NCBI RefSeq assembly: GCF_013752535.1
Contig: NZ_CP058348.1
Coordinates: forward strand, 3,038,001-3,102,000
Origin: Bdellovibrio sp. KM01
GTDB lineage: Bacteria > Bdellovibrionota > Bdellovibrionia > Bdellovibrionales > Bdellovibrionaceae
Direction of reading: 5' to 3'
DNA: 64,000 nucleotides
Part shown: positions 53,299-61,468 of the stretch, piece by piece
Position numbering within the stretch: the stretch's first letter is position 1
Layout of the letters: the number at the start of each line of letters is the position of its first letter
Made by a program: the position numbers and the translations under genes
Notes under the pieces: generated by a model
What the model was told of the DNA's origin: nothing
Seen by the model: the letters and a program-made list of their open reading frames with translations, nothing else
The model's database searches: none

Positions 53299-54189
53299 CT
53301 ACGCCATTTTTAAGGCAAAAGACGAAAGCTTCGGATAAGACAAAGCAGAGACTTCACCAAAGTACTTTTCTGGTTCCGCAAAACACTTTTCAAATATCTT
53401 TTGCAAAGCCGCCGCATGCGTTCCATCCATAAAGCGATGATCAAAGGTTACACCGATACGAGCCACTGGACGGGCTTCTACCGATCCCGTTTCGGTAACC
53501 CAAGCACGTTGCTTGATTTGACCGACAGTCAAAAGAATTGGAACTTTGGAGTAAGAAACCAGTGGTGCCCACGCCGTGTCAGCGCCCATACCACCGATGT
53601 TTGTGATCATGATGGAACCAAATGCATCCCTTGGCATTCCTGCCCACGTCAGATTGATCCCCAAATCATAGTTCAAAAATGATGTCAGATTCAAAAGTGT
53701 GCGCATGAATCCCCACGGAACCCATTTCATAGCATCAAGTGATTTCGTCAACTCACTTTGCTCGCCACCTTTAATGGCTTTAGACTTAGCAGCAAGTTCC
53801 TGTGCGATCTGTGAAACAGAGAGCTTTTCTGCTTCTCGCACCACCACTCCTGTCAGAGTGGCTTTTCCCACTGGATCTTCAGGATTACCCGGAATATTCA
53901 CTTGATAAAAAATGTCGACGGTTTCGCGCAGATAGATGCGATTATTGCGAATCATCCCATTAATTTCAGGACGCTCTTTCATCGCCGTGGCTGCGGCTTT
54001 GCCTACCAAATGAGAAATGGAAAGTTTCAAACCAGTCGCCGCTTCCTGAGCTTTCATATACTCAAGAGCTTTGGTCATATCAATTTCCAACAGTCCGTAA
54101 ACTGTCGGGTCCCCAGCTTTATGCCAGGAGCCCATAGCGATTTTACGGAACGCGGATCCACCTTTAGAGAGTGTCATTTTTGTTTTCAT
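53299..54189 (-). CDS. Stand-alone E2-like acyltransferase (paralogue)
   Basis: The 296-residue product resembles the catalytic domain of 2-oxoacid dehydrogenase E2 proteins, with HxxxDG at H251-R-F-M-D255-G256 and DAFGSIMITNIGGMG in the core. It lacks lipoyl and subunit-binding domains. It is a paralogue of the 3615-4385 protein (shared FRK.A...W...GDPTVYG near the start) but about 40 residues longer, mainly at the C-terminus and in the middle. No E1 or E3 gene is nearby. It may acylate a small molecule or lipid. It ends 10 bp from the convergent kinase gene. Confidence 0.82.
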   Translation of the reverse strand: MKTKMTLSKGGSAFRKIAMGSWHKAGDPTVYGLLEIDMTKALEYMKAQEAATGLKLSISHLVGKAAATAMKERPEINGMIRNNRIYLRETVDIFYQVNIPGNPEDPVGKATLTGVVVREAEKLSVSQIAQELAAKSKAIKGGEQSELTKSLDAMKWVPWGFMRTLLNLTSFLNYDLGINLTWAGMPRDAFGSIMITNIGGMGADTAWAPLVSYSKVPILLTVGQIKQRAWVTETGSVEARPVARIGVTFDHRFMDGTHAAALQKIFEKCFAEPEKYFGEVSALSYPKLSSFALKMA

Positions 54190-54275
54190 ATCTTCATGCT
54201 ATGTTTGCGGGACAACACAAGTAAAATATGAAAGGGATTAGTAATTGCTAATTGCGACCATTGAACAGTCGAGGT

Positions 54276-54746
54276 CTAGCGTTTTCCCAGGTAGCAAGTC
54301 TCCTTAATCAAAGTATTGAATCCGAGATAGCCTTCTTCTTCGACTAAAAGTTGGACTGCCTTAAGCTGACCTTTCTCTCTATATAGTTTCAGCGTGGCCT
54401 TCTGATCCCTTTCCTCTTCGTTTACATGAGGATGAAGGCTCTGAAAGTTCAAGATGCCCGCTGACGTGCTTTCGCCAATAAAGTCATATCCATCGCCTAA
54501 TTGGAAACGAGCCGTGCGCATCGGATCAGGCTGTCCTATCCCATAGTAAACGGTCACAGCAGCACTAAAGCGTTTTTTGGCAGAGAAAACATCCAAGGAA
54601 CAATCCTTCCTGTCGAATGTCGTTCCACGGAAACTGACTTCATCTCGCCCGACTGGCAGCAGGTTTTTAAGGTTTACAGGAATCTCCGCCGCCACAGCTG
54701 CAGACGTTACACTGATCAAAGAAACTAATACGATCCAAGATTTCAT
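54276..54746 (-). CDS. Small secreted protein of unknown function
   Basis: The ATG at 54746 has GGAG six bases upstream and gives 156 residues with a signal peptide (VTSAAVA). The mature part is a mixed alpha/beta domain with two cysteines (DRKDCSLDVF and KETCYLGK) that may form one disulfide. No family recognised. Single-gene unit. The 266 bp upstream of it hold the hairpin at 54970 and no other gene I can support. Confidence 0.72.
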   Translation of the reverse strand: MKSWIVLVSLISVTSAAVAAEIPVNLKNLLPVGRDEVSFRGTTFDRKDCSLDVFSAKKRFSAAVTVYYGIGQPDPMRTARFQLGDGYDFIGESTSAGILNFQSLHPHVNEEERDQKATLKLYREKGQLKAVQLLVEEEGYLGFNTLIKETCYLGKR

Positions 54747-54969
54747 ACCGAACTCCAATTCGTCGGAGATAATACGCCTTTGCCAGATCGTTTTCCATGC
54801 ACAAATTAATCAGAGTAAAGACTCGGGATGCATTCCAATTAACCGCTACCAAATTTGTCACAGGTGCGTGAATTCTTCAGGGAGTATGGCCAAGATGACA
54901 AATAACAACTATGCCGCCCCTAACACTAGTGGAAATATAAAAGGGACACTCAGGAAAGCTAAAGCCTCA

Positions 54970-55000
54970 GCTCCCGAAAACCCATTGAATTTTCGGGAGC
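54970..55000 (-). terminator. Strong hairpin downstream of the small basic protein gene
   Basis: An 11 bp perfect stem GCTCCCGAAAA / TTTTCGGGAGC with a nine-base loop lies 14 bp after the stop of the minus-strand gene at 55014. The T residues are inside the stem, not after it. Confidence 0.65.
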
Positions 55001-55013
55001 CAAAATCTAAAAC

Positions 55014-55187
55014 TTAAACGCGGCGGTTGGAGCTTTTTTTGTCATTCAGGTGTTCGATTTTATCGCCCAGATCATGAATGGCTTTTCCAGTTTTTGGAGC
55101 TTTTTCAGAAACCTTTGCACCAACATCTTCGATTTTGTCTCCCATTTTGCGGGAGAAGCTTTCTTTAGAATTATTAACTGAAGCCAT
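55014..55187 (-). CDS. Small charged protein (57 residues)
   Basis: The ATG at 55187 has a near-perfect AAGGAGG six bases upstream; the longer frame to 55460 lies over the DUF72 gene and is rejected. The product is a Lys/Asp-rich amphipathic helix protein (KMGDKIEDVGAKVSEKAPKT, then HDLGDKIEHLNDKK) with two similar GDKIE repeats. It resembles stress-induced CsbD/YtxH-type small proteins only in composition. No function can be assigned. The strong ribosome site suggests high expression. Confidence 0.75.
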   Translation of the reverse strand: MASVNNSKESFSRKMGDKIEDVGAKVSEKAPKTGKAIHDLGDKIEHLNDKKSSNRRV

Positions 55188-55241
55188 AATTGCCTCCTTG
55201 TTGACGACAGTATAACGCGGGAAGGTGGCGACGGAGCATGT

Positions 55242-56134
55242 ATGAACACAAGAATTGGGATCTCGGGATGGGTTTATCCTCCATGGCGCGGCGTTTTTTA
55301 CCCCAAGGGCCTGCCGATTGAAAAAGAACTCGCTTATGCCAGTCGACAAGTTTCGACGATTGAAATCAATGGTTCCTTTTATGCCAATCAAAGGCCCGAG
55401 ACCTACCTTCGCTGGTATAAGGAAACTCCGCGAACTTTTGCTTTTCAGTGAAAGGTTCACGCTTCATCACGCACATACTGCGCTTAAAGAACTGCGAAAA
55501 GGCTTTGGTTAACTTCTTTGGCTCTGGGGTTCTTAATCTTGATGACAAACTCGGTGCGTTCCTGTGGCAGCTTCCACCCAATTTTGTATTTGATCCCGAG
55601 CGCCTCGAAGCCTTCTTTAAATTGCTTCCAAGTACTTTTGCGGAAGGAGCGGCCCTAGCCGATCTATCAGAAAGATTCCCTTCCCACTATTTAGACTCCG
55701 TTCGAAAAAGCAACCGCCGCCTGCAACACAGTTTGGAAGTTCGCCATCACAGTTTTGAAAATCCAGAATTCATCGAGCTGCTTCGGAAATACAAAATCGC
55801 CCTGGTCTTTGCCGACACGGCTGGAAAATGGCCTTACATGGAAGATGTGACTGCTGACTTCGTCTATGTGCGACTGCATGGTGACGAAGAATTCTATGTC
55901 AGTGGCTACTCACCAGGCGCCCTTCGGTGGTGGAGTGAACGAATCAAACGATGGCAAAGTGGCCGGGAACCCAAAGATGCTTTGACGATTACCGACGATC
56001 CCATGCCCGTGAAGGAGCGTGATGTTTACATCTATTTTGATAACGACTTAAAAGTAAAAGCACCCCACGATGCGCGAAGCCTTACTAAAATCCTTCAGCC
56101 CCGCAGCAATCGTTTATTGGATACAGAACTATGA
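55242..56134 (+). pseudogene. DUF72 protein gene interrupted by a single-base frameshift
   Basis: The frame from 55242 encodes the DUF72 N-terminus (RIGISGWVYPPWRGVFYPKG ... RPETYLRWYKETPRTFAF) and hits TGA at 55449. The family sequence goes on without loss in the -1 frame as SVKGSRFITHILRLKN to a full-length end at 56134 (about 297 residues in total). Adding one T to the TTTT run at 55442-55445 joins both parts exactly. DUF72 proteins are TIM-barrel proteins of unknown function. This may be a true mutation, a sequencing error, or -1 slippage on the T run; a small GTGAA/TTCAC hairpin follows at 55448-55460. The clean remainder argues for a recent event. Confidence 0.85.
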
Positions 56135-56138
56135 ATCA

Positions 56139-56492
56139 CTAGTGAGCGACCGGCGCATAATTGTGAGATGCCATTGCGTCAATCTTTGCGGCGCAAATGA
56201 AATCGTTTTCCGAAACACCGCCGACGGAATGGGTATTGAACATCACCACGCAGCGATTGAATGAGACCAAAAGATCTGGATGATGGTTCTCAGCATTCAC
56301 AACAAAAGCCAACGCATTCACAAACGCCAAAGTCTCGTGATAGTTTTTGAAAGAGTAGGCTTTTACAATGTGGTTGTCCTCATAGGACCACCCCTTCATC
56401 GCAGCCAAGTATTCATCGATCTCAGTTCCCGAAAGGCCTTTTTTTACGTTACGAGATTTCTTTTTTAGAAGCTCTGCTGAATCAATCATCAC
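56139..56492 (-). CDS. phhB: Pterin-4a-carbinolamine dehydratase
   Basis: The 117-residue product has the PCD active-site pattern ENHHPDLLVSFNRCVVMFNT with the paired histidines, followed by HSVGGVSENDFICAAKID. The enzyme dehydrates 4a-hydroxytetrahydropterin to recycle the cofactor of aromatic amino-acid hydroxylases, and some members act in pterin synthesis. GGGGG lies six bases before the ATG. The gene converges with the DUF72 gene and has no hydroxylase gene beside it, so its partner is elsewhere. Confidence 0.93.
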   Translation of the reverse strand: MMIDSAELLKKKSRNVKKGLSGTEIDEYLAAMKGWSYEDNHIVKAYSFKNYHETLAFVNALAFVVNAENHHPDLLVSFNRCVVMFNTHSVGGVSENDFICAAKIDAMASHNYAPVAH

Positions 56493-56558
56493 TACCCCCT
56501 ACAACTCATAATAGATTAAGAAAGAGTAATAAATAAAGAATTCCCTCAGCACTTTGTC

Positions 56559-56586
56559 TTGACACATACTTTTTGCGTACTAAATT
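56559..56586 (+). promoter_or_regulatory. Sigma-70-type promoter of the MAPEG gene
   Basis: TTGACA (56559-56564), a 16 bp spacer and TAAATT (56581-56586) lie 30 bp before the ATG of the MAPEG gene. Confidence 0.65.
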
Positions 56587-56616
56587 TTTAGATCTACATT
56601 TTTCGAGGAAGAAGCA

Positions 56617-57051
56617 ATGTCAACGAACGTACAAATTATCTTTCCAATGTGTGCCATGTTTTTATTGGTCTTGTTAGTTTTGGGAAAAATGTTTTTGGGA
56701 AGAGTGACGGCAGTTCGCTCTGGCTCAGTAAAACTAAGTTTTTACCGCACACTTCAGGGACAGGAACCAGAGCAATCTATTCAGGCCGTGCGCCATTTTG
56801 CGAATCTTTTCGAAGCCCCGGTGCTTTTCTATGTTGCTTGCATTCTCGGCTTAATTTTACCGGTGCAAAGTATCATCTTTGTGATTTTAGCGTGGCTGTA
56901 TGTCATGGCACGCGCGGTTCATGCATTTATTCACTTAGGAAAAAACGACGTTATCAAACGCATGCGTGCTTATGGCTTCGGATGGTTGGCTCTAATAGGG
57001 ATGTGGCTCATGATCACAGCAAAGGCGATCCATATTGCCACTTTGACTTAG
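56617..57051 (+). CDS. MAPEG-family integral membrane protein
   Basis: The 144-residue product has four predicted membrane helices (about 7-27, 65-83, 85-103, 120-140) and the MAPEG hallmark near the second helix, RHFANLFEAPVLFYVA. Eukaryotic members are glutathione transferases and eicosanoid enzymes; bacterial ones are mostly unassigned, some with glutathione transferase activity. GAGGAAG precedes the ATG and a good promoter lies 30 bp upstream. Its stop overlaps that of the convergent flagellin gene by 4 bp. Confidence 0.9.
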   Translation: MSTNVQIIFPMCAMFLLVLLVLGKMFLGRVTAVRSGSVKLSFYRTLQGQEPEQSIQAVRHFANLFEAPVLFYVACILGLILPVQSIIFVILAWLYVMARAVHAFIHLGKNDVIKRMRAYGFGWLALIGMWLMITAKAIHIATLT

Positions 57052-57881
57052 CCGATAAGTTTCAAGGCCAATTGAGATGACTGATTGGCCTGACTTAAAA
57101 CAGAAGTCCCCGCCTGAAGTAAAATACTATTTCGAGTCATTTCACTCGAAGCTGCAGCAATATCAGTATCACGGATACGACTGTTCGCCGCAGACAGATT
57201 CTCTTGCATCACGCCTAAGTTATCCGCAGCCGACGTCAGTCTATTTTGTAACGCACCCATATAGGCACGAGTTCCGTTCACCGCCAACTGAGCATCGTCC
57301 AGGCGGCTGAGCGCATTTTGTGCGCCCTCTTTGGTGTCATAGGAAAGGCCGTCTAATCCCAAGGCATCTAAAGTCGCAGCACCACGACCCGCTTCAAAAG
57401 TGATGCGATCGTTTTTAGGATCATTATTAATACCTACTTGAAAATCAAAGGCTGGCGCAGATCCATCTAAAAGTTTCGTCGTACCCCAATTCGTCGTTTT
57501 AGCAATACGCTGGATCTCATCTCGAAGCTGCACGACTTCCTTATTCAACATCCCGCGCTCCTTTTCACCAATGGTGTCGGAGCCAGCTTGGATACCAAGT
57601 TCACGCAAACGGATAATGATATTGCTAATTTCATTCAAACCACCTTCAGCGGTCTGAATCATGGATATACCATCATTCGCATTTCTTTGAGCCATCGCTG
57701 CGGAGCGAATTTGACCTTTCATCGTTTCGGAAATCGCCAAACCTGCGGCATCATCCGCGGCTTTGTTAATACGACTTCCCGAAGCAAGTTTTGCCATCGA
57801 ATCGTTCATGATTCTTTGTGAACCAACCAGATTCCGCTGTGCATTGATTGCTGCAATGTTTGTTTGAATTCTCATACCCAT
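57048..57881 (-). CDS. fliC: Flagellin
   Basis: The 277-residue product has the conserved terminal coiled coils of flagellin: MRIQTNIAAINAQRNL with KLASGSRINKAADDAAGLAI, and a C-terminus SRIRDTDIAAASSEMTRNSI then SVLSQANQSSQLALKLIG. The variable middle is short, so the filament has little surface domain. It is exported by the flagellar type III system and polymerised. GGAGA lies seven bases before the ATG and a sigma-28 promoter is upstream. No other flagellar gene is nearby, which fits organisms with several scattered flagellin genes. Confidence 0.96.
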   Translation of the reverse strand: MGMRIQTNIAAINAQRNLVGSQRIMNDSMAKLASGSRINKAADDAAGLAISETMKGQIRSAAMAQRNANDGISMIQTAEGGLNEISNIIIRLRELGIQAGSDTIGEKERGMLNKEVVQLRDEIQRIAKTTNWGTTKLLDGSAPAFDFQVGINNDPKNDRITFEAGRGAATLDALGLDGLSYDTKEGAQNALSRLDDAQLAVNGTRAYMGALQNRLTSAADNLGVMQENLSAANSRIRDTDIAAASSEMTRNSILLQAGTSVLSQANQSSQLALKLIG

Positions 57882-57902
57882 ATCATGTCTCCGCTGGCAA
57901 AT

Positions 57903-57929
57903 TTATCGGGAAACATTGATGAGACTTCA
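57903..57929 (-). promoter_or_regulatory. Sigma-28 (FliA) promoter of the flagellin gene
   Basis: On the minus strand TGAAGTCT, an 11 bp spacer and CCCGATAA match the flagellar consensus TAAAGTTT-N11-GCCGATAA at 13 of 16 positions, 22 bp before the flagellin ATG. Confidence 0.85.
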
Positions 57930-58002
57930 CGAGACCATCGTTATAGTTTTTTTGTTCTACGAAGTTCTAATCAGAAGGCCTGTAACAGCATGAAACGACC
58001 AC

Positions 58003-58731
58003 CTATCTTTCCTGTGTCACTCCGAGATAAGCGGCTTTAACCTGAGGATTTTTTAGTAATTCCTTCGCATTCCCTTCGACACGAACCACACCTTGTTCAA
58101 GAACGTACCCGCGATCCGCAACTTGCAACGCACGAAAAGCCAATTGCTCAACCAAAAGAATACTGGTTGTTCCTGTCGCTTTAATTTTGTTAATCACTGA
58201 AAACATTTCGTCGATGATTACCGGAGCAAGTCCCATAGAAGGCTCATCCAACATAAGGATTTTGGGTTTCAACATCAGCGCCCTGCCGATAGCAAGCATT
58301 TGCTGCTCTCCCCCCGAAAGTGTGCCCGCCAGCTGAGCATTGCGCTCTTTCAAACGGGGAAAAATACCATATACTTCATCAATGGTTTTCTCAATCTCCG
58401 CTTTCTTTTCATTCTTTGTTCTTAGAAACGCACCCAAAAGCAAATTATCATGGACACTTTGCTGCGCAAAAATGCGGCGTGCTTCAGGACAATGAGCCAG
58501 ACCAAAGGCGACACGCTTGTGAGCGGGAATTTTATTAGCGAGTTTACCGTCAATATAGACCTCCCCTGCAGCAGGTTGCACCAGTCCCGAGATGGTACGA
58601 AGCAAGGACGTTTTCCCCGCACCATTCGCTCCAATCATCGCAACCAGCTCTCCTTGTTGAACTTGGATACTGACGCCCTTCAAAGCTTGGATGCCTCCAT
58701 AGTGAACGGATAGATTCTTCACCTCAAGCAT
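58003..58731 (-). CDS. livF: Branched-chain amino-acid ABC transporter ATPase LivF
   Basis: The ATG at 58731 has GGAAGGGG upstream and overlaps the end of the LivMG gene by 8 bp; the longer frame is rejected. The 242-residue ATPase has Walker A GANGAGKTS (near residues 34-42), signature LSGGEQQM and Walker B ILMLDEPSMGLAP, the last typical of LivF. With the LivG domain of the upstream protein it powers import of Leu/Ile/Val or related amino acids. It is the last gene of the operon. Confidence 0.95.
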   Translation of the reverse strand: MLEVKNLSVHYGGIQALKGVSIQVQQGELVAMIGANGAGKTSLLRTISGLVQPAAGEVYIDGKLANKIPAHKRVAFGLAHCPEARRIFAQQSVHDNLLLGAFLRTKNEKKAEIEKTIDEVYGIFPRLKERNAQLAGTLSGGEQQMLAIGRALMLKPKILMLDEPSMGLAPVIIDEMFSVINKIKATGTTSILLVEQLAFRALQVADRGYVLEQGVVRVEGNAKELLKNPQVKAAYLGVTQER

Positions 58732-60556
58732 GCTGTGCCCCTTCCGCGCCCAAATAGGCTTCAATCACTTGAGGATTGCTTTGCACTTCTTTAGGAGAAC
58801 CCTCGGCAATTTTTTTACCGAAATCCAAAACAGTGATTTCATCTGATATCTGCATCATCATTTCCATATGATGTTCGATCAAAAGAATCGCAAGGCCCGC
58901 TTCTTTGACTTTACGAATGATTTTGTTGAATTCCTGAATCTCTCCGGAAGTCAGTCCAGCAGCTGGTTCATCCAGCAATAAAATCTTAGGCTGCAAAGCC
59001 AGAGCCCGTGCAATTTCCAATCGTCTTGCCTGTCCATAGGCTAAGTTCTTGGCTTTTTCCAATGCCAAATGTTCAAGTCCTACAAACTCCAACCACCTAT
59101 AAGCTTCCACCACAAACTTATCCTCTTCCCGTCTTACTTGGGGCATTCCCACCAGCACAGCGGGCAAAGACGAACGATAATGTTTGTGTAAACCCACCAA
59201 AACATTTTCCAGCACCGTAAGATCAGAAAAGAGCTGCAGATTCTGAAAAGTGCGTGCCACTCCCAGATACGCCCGACGATGCGGCTTTACACTGTTTGAA
59301 GGTTTATCAAAGATGTATACTTGCCCCGCAGTGGGCTGATAAAGCCCTGTGATCAAATTCACAGTTGTAGATTTTCCCGAACCGTTAGGGCCCATTAATC
59401 CGCGAATCGTGCCCGGTGCAATTTTCATTTCTAATCGATTTACCGCGATCAATCCGCCGAAGCGCATTTCCAATCCTTCAAGACGTAAAGGAATCGGACC
59501 GCCATCGGAAACTGTGTGAAACTGAAGATTTTGAGCAGCGGCCTTCTCTTTGATCTTGTCCAGATCATAATCGTTTCGCAAAGCCGGAAACCATTTTTCA
59601 AAGTACCCACGTATCCAACCCGCCAACCCATTTGGCAGATAAAATAAAGCCAGCAAAAGCAGAATACCAAACACCATCAATCGCCAGTCTTTGAACCACG
59701 TAAAGACGTCCGGCAGGATCACCACCAGTGCCATCCCGATAAAGTTTCCCAAAACAGATCGAACACCACCAAAGATCAAAGCCATCAGCGCCAGAATTGA
59801 AAAATCCAACGTAAAGGTATTCGGCGCCACGTAATTATCCAGATGAGTAAATAGAGCTCCCGCCAAGCCCGCAATAGCTGCGGACAAAACGAAAGCAGAA
59901 ATTTTAAAGCGCGAGCGAGAAATCCCACAACTTTCAGCGGCGATACTGGAATACTTAATCGCTTCAAAAGCCCGGCCCCAGAAGCTTTTCGCCAAATTTC
60001 TTTTCAGAAACATCACCAGAAGTAAACAGGGATAAATCAGATAAATAAAATTATTTCCAGCCAGTGAAAAGCCCGCAAGCTTTAACGGCACCATCTGAAT
60101 TCCTTTAGTACCGTTAGTAAGAGCTTCTTGTTCATTTATAATAGTATAGATGATACTTCCGTAGGCAATCGTGGTAACAGCCAAATAAGGACCCGATGCT
60201 TTTAAAGATGGAAAGCCTAAGGCAAACCCAAAGGCCGCCGTCACCACAATGGCTGTCACCAAGGACAACCAATAAGGCCATTCATAAAAAACCTGAATCG
60301 TACTTCCCTGATTTGCGGCGGCTGTAGAGTTCAGAATGGCCATGGTATAAGCACCCACAGCAAAAAGCCCCGCATGCCCAATTGAGATATCACCGATATA
60401 ACCTGTGACTAGATCCAAAGCGGCCACCAGAATAGTATAAACAATAATGCGTCCTAAAATTCCGTGAACGTAGTATTCGTTTTCCACTAACGAGGGTAAT
60501 AACAAGGGAAGCAAACACAAAATGTATGTGGCCCATTTCCACGATTGCTTCTTCAC
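58724..60556 (-). CDS. Fused LivM permease and LivG ATPase
   Basis: The 610-residue protein combines two usually separate subunits. Residues 1-325 form a LivM-type permease with about nine helices (GYIGDISIGHAGLFAVGAYT, GGVRSVLGNFIGMALV). After a linker, residues about 358-605 are a LivG-type ATPase with Walker A GPNGSGKST and Walker B ILLLDEPAAGL, and the LivG-typical VARTFQNLQLF. It starts with GTG after GGGGG, 9 bp after livH. The fusion fixes permease-to-ATPase stoichiometry. It transports branched-chain or similar amino acids. Confidence 0.95.
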   Translation of the reverse strand: MKKQSWKWATYILCLLPLLLPSLVENEYYVHGILGRIIVYTILVAALDLVTGYIGDISIGHAGLFAVGAYTMAILNSTAAANQGSTIQVFYEWPYWLSLVTAIVVTAAFGFALGFPSLKASGPYLAVTTIAYGSIIYTIINEQEALTNGTKGIQMVPLKLAGFSLAGNNFIYLIYPCLLLVMFLKRNLAKSFWGRAFEAIKYSSIAAESCGISRSRFKISAFVLSAAIAGLAGALFTHLDNYVAPNTFTLDFSILALMALIFGGVRSVLGNFIGMALVVILPDVFTWFKDWRLMVFGILLLLALFYLPNGLAGWIRGYFEKWFPALRNDYDLDKIKEKAAAQNLQFHTVSDGGPIPLRLEGLEMRFGGLIAVNRLEMKIAPGTIRGLMGPNGSGKSTTVNLITGLYQPTAGQVYIFDKPSNSVKPHRRAYLGVARTFQNLQLFSDLTVLENVLVGLHKHYRSSLPAVLVGMPQVRREEDKFVVEAYRWLEFVGLEHLALEKAKNLAYGQARRLEIARALALQPKILLLDEPAAGLTSGEIQEFNKIIRKVKEAGLAILLIEHHMEMMMQISDEITVLDFGKKIAEGSPKEVQSNPQVIEAYLGAEGAQHA

Positions 60557-60565
60557 CGCGCCCCC

Positions 60566-61462
60566 TTAAACCTTCTTGATCGATTTTTTCCCAAACAGAC
60601 CGCTGGGCTTTATCAGGATGACTAAAATCAAAATTATAAAACCAGGAAGTTCCTTATATCCCGAGGAAATATATCGAGCCGTGAAGAACTCTGAGATTCC
60701 TAAGATCAATCCTCCCCAGATTAAACCGAAACCTGATTCCAATCCTGCGATAATGGCCACGACATAGGCTTTTGTACCAAGCGATGATCCCATCGTGGCA
60801 GATACAAATGTCCAGGGTGCCACCATCAGGCCCCCGATCGTGGCGATACAAGCACTCATCATAAAGGAAACCTTCACGACTTGTTCTTGAGGAATCCCCA
60901 TCAGGCTGGCGGTATCTTTATCTTCACTGACAGCTTGAATGGCTTTTCCATAAATAGTTTTTCTGCGGAAAAGTTCGATAGAAAAAACAATCACAGTGGC
61001 AACAATAACTGCCATGATCTCCTGTGGGTAAACACCCGCTCCTAAAATACGGATGGGATCATCCCCCAAGGGAGAAGGAAAACGATAGTCGCCCGTGGAC
61101 CAGATTTGTTCGACTGCATTTTTAAAGATAATACCCATCGCCAATGTTGCCAGCACCCAGGTATATTCAGATTTCATTTTTAAGGCTGGCGCTACGGCAA
61201 AGCGATGCACCATCCACCCGGCAATAACGCCCGTGACTAAAACTCCGACGATGGGAAATAGATAGGGATAACCCAACAGTTGTCCTGTGGCTCTATCGAC
61301 ATAAAGGGAAAAACCCACCACTCCCCCGAGCATAATGACATTGCCAAGGGAGAAGTTGATGGTTTTCGAAGTTGAGAACGTCAGATTATAACCATAGGCA
61401 ATCAGCGCATAAATCACGCCCTGAATAATACCCGAAATCAGAATCTGCATGATCTCTGACAC
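60566..61462 (-). CDS. livH: Branched-chain amino-acid ABC permease LivH
   Basis: The 298-residue inner-membrane protein has about eight helices and the LivH pattern ISGIIQGVIYALIAYGYNLT near the N-terminus and KAIQAVSEDKDTASLMGI in the ATPase-contacting loop. GTG at 61462 gives the longest frame; an ATG at 61450 is an alternative. It begins 6 bp after the binding-protein gene and pairs with the LivM half of the next protein. Confidence 0.93.
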   Translation of the reverse strand: MSEIMQILISGIIQGVIYALIAYGYNLTFSTSKTINFSLGNVIMLGGVVGFSLYVDRATGQLLGYPYLFPIVGVLVTGVIAGWMVHRFAVAPALKMKSEYTWVLATLAMGIIFKNAVEQIWSTGDYRFPSPLGDDPIRILGAGVYPQEIMAVIVATVIVFSIELFRRKTIYGKAIQAVSEDKDTASLMGIPQEQVVKVSFMMSACIATIGGLMVAPWTFVSATMGSSLGTKAYVVAIIAGLESGFGLIWGGLILGISEFFTARYISSGYKELPGFIILILVILIKPSGLFGKKSIKKV

Positions 61463-61468
61463 TGGGAC

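Noticed and set aside
55188-55460. Extension of the small basic protein to 148 residues
   Set aside because: The extra part overlaps the divergent DUF72 gene, while a near-perfect ribosome site marks the ATG at 55187.
55438-55460. Programmed -1 frameshift in the DUF72 gene
   Set aside because: The T run lacks a canonical X-XXY-YYZ heptamer in frame and the following hairpin is weak, so mutation or sequencing error is preferred; not excluded.
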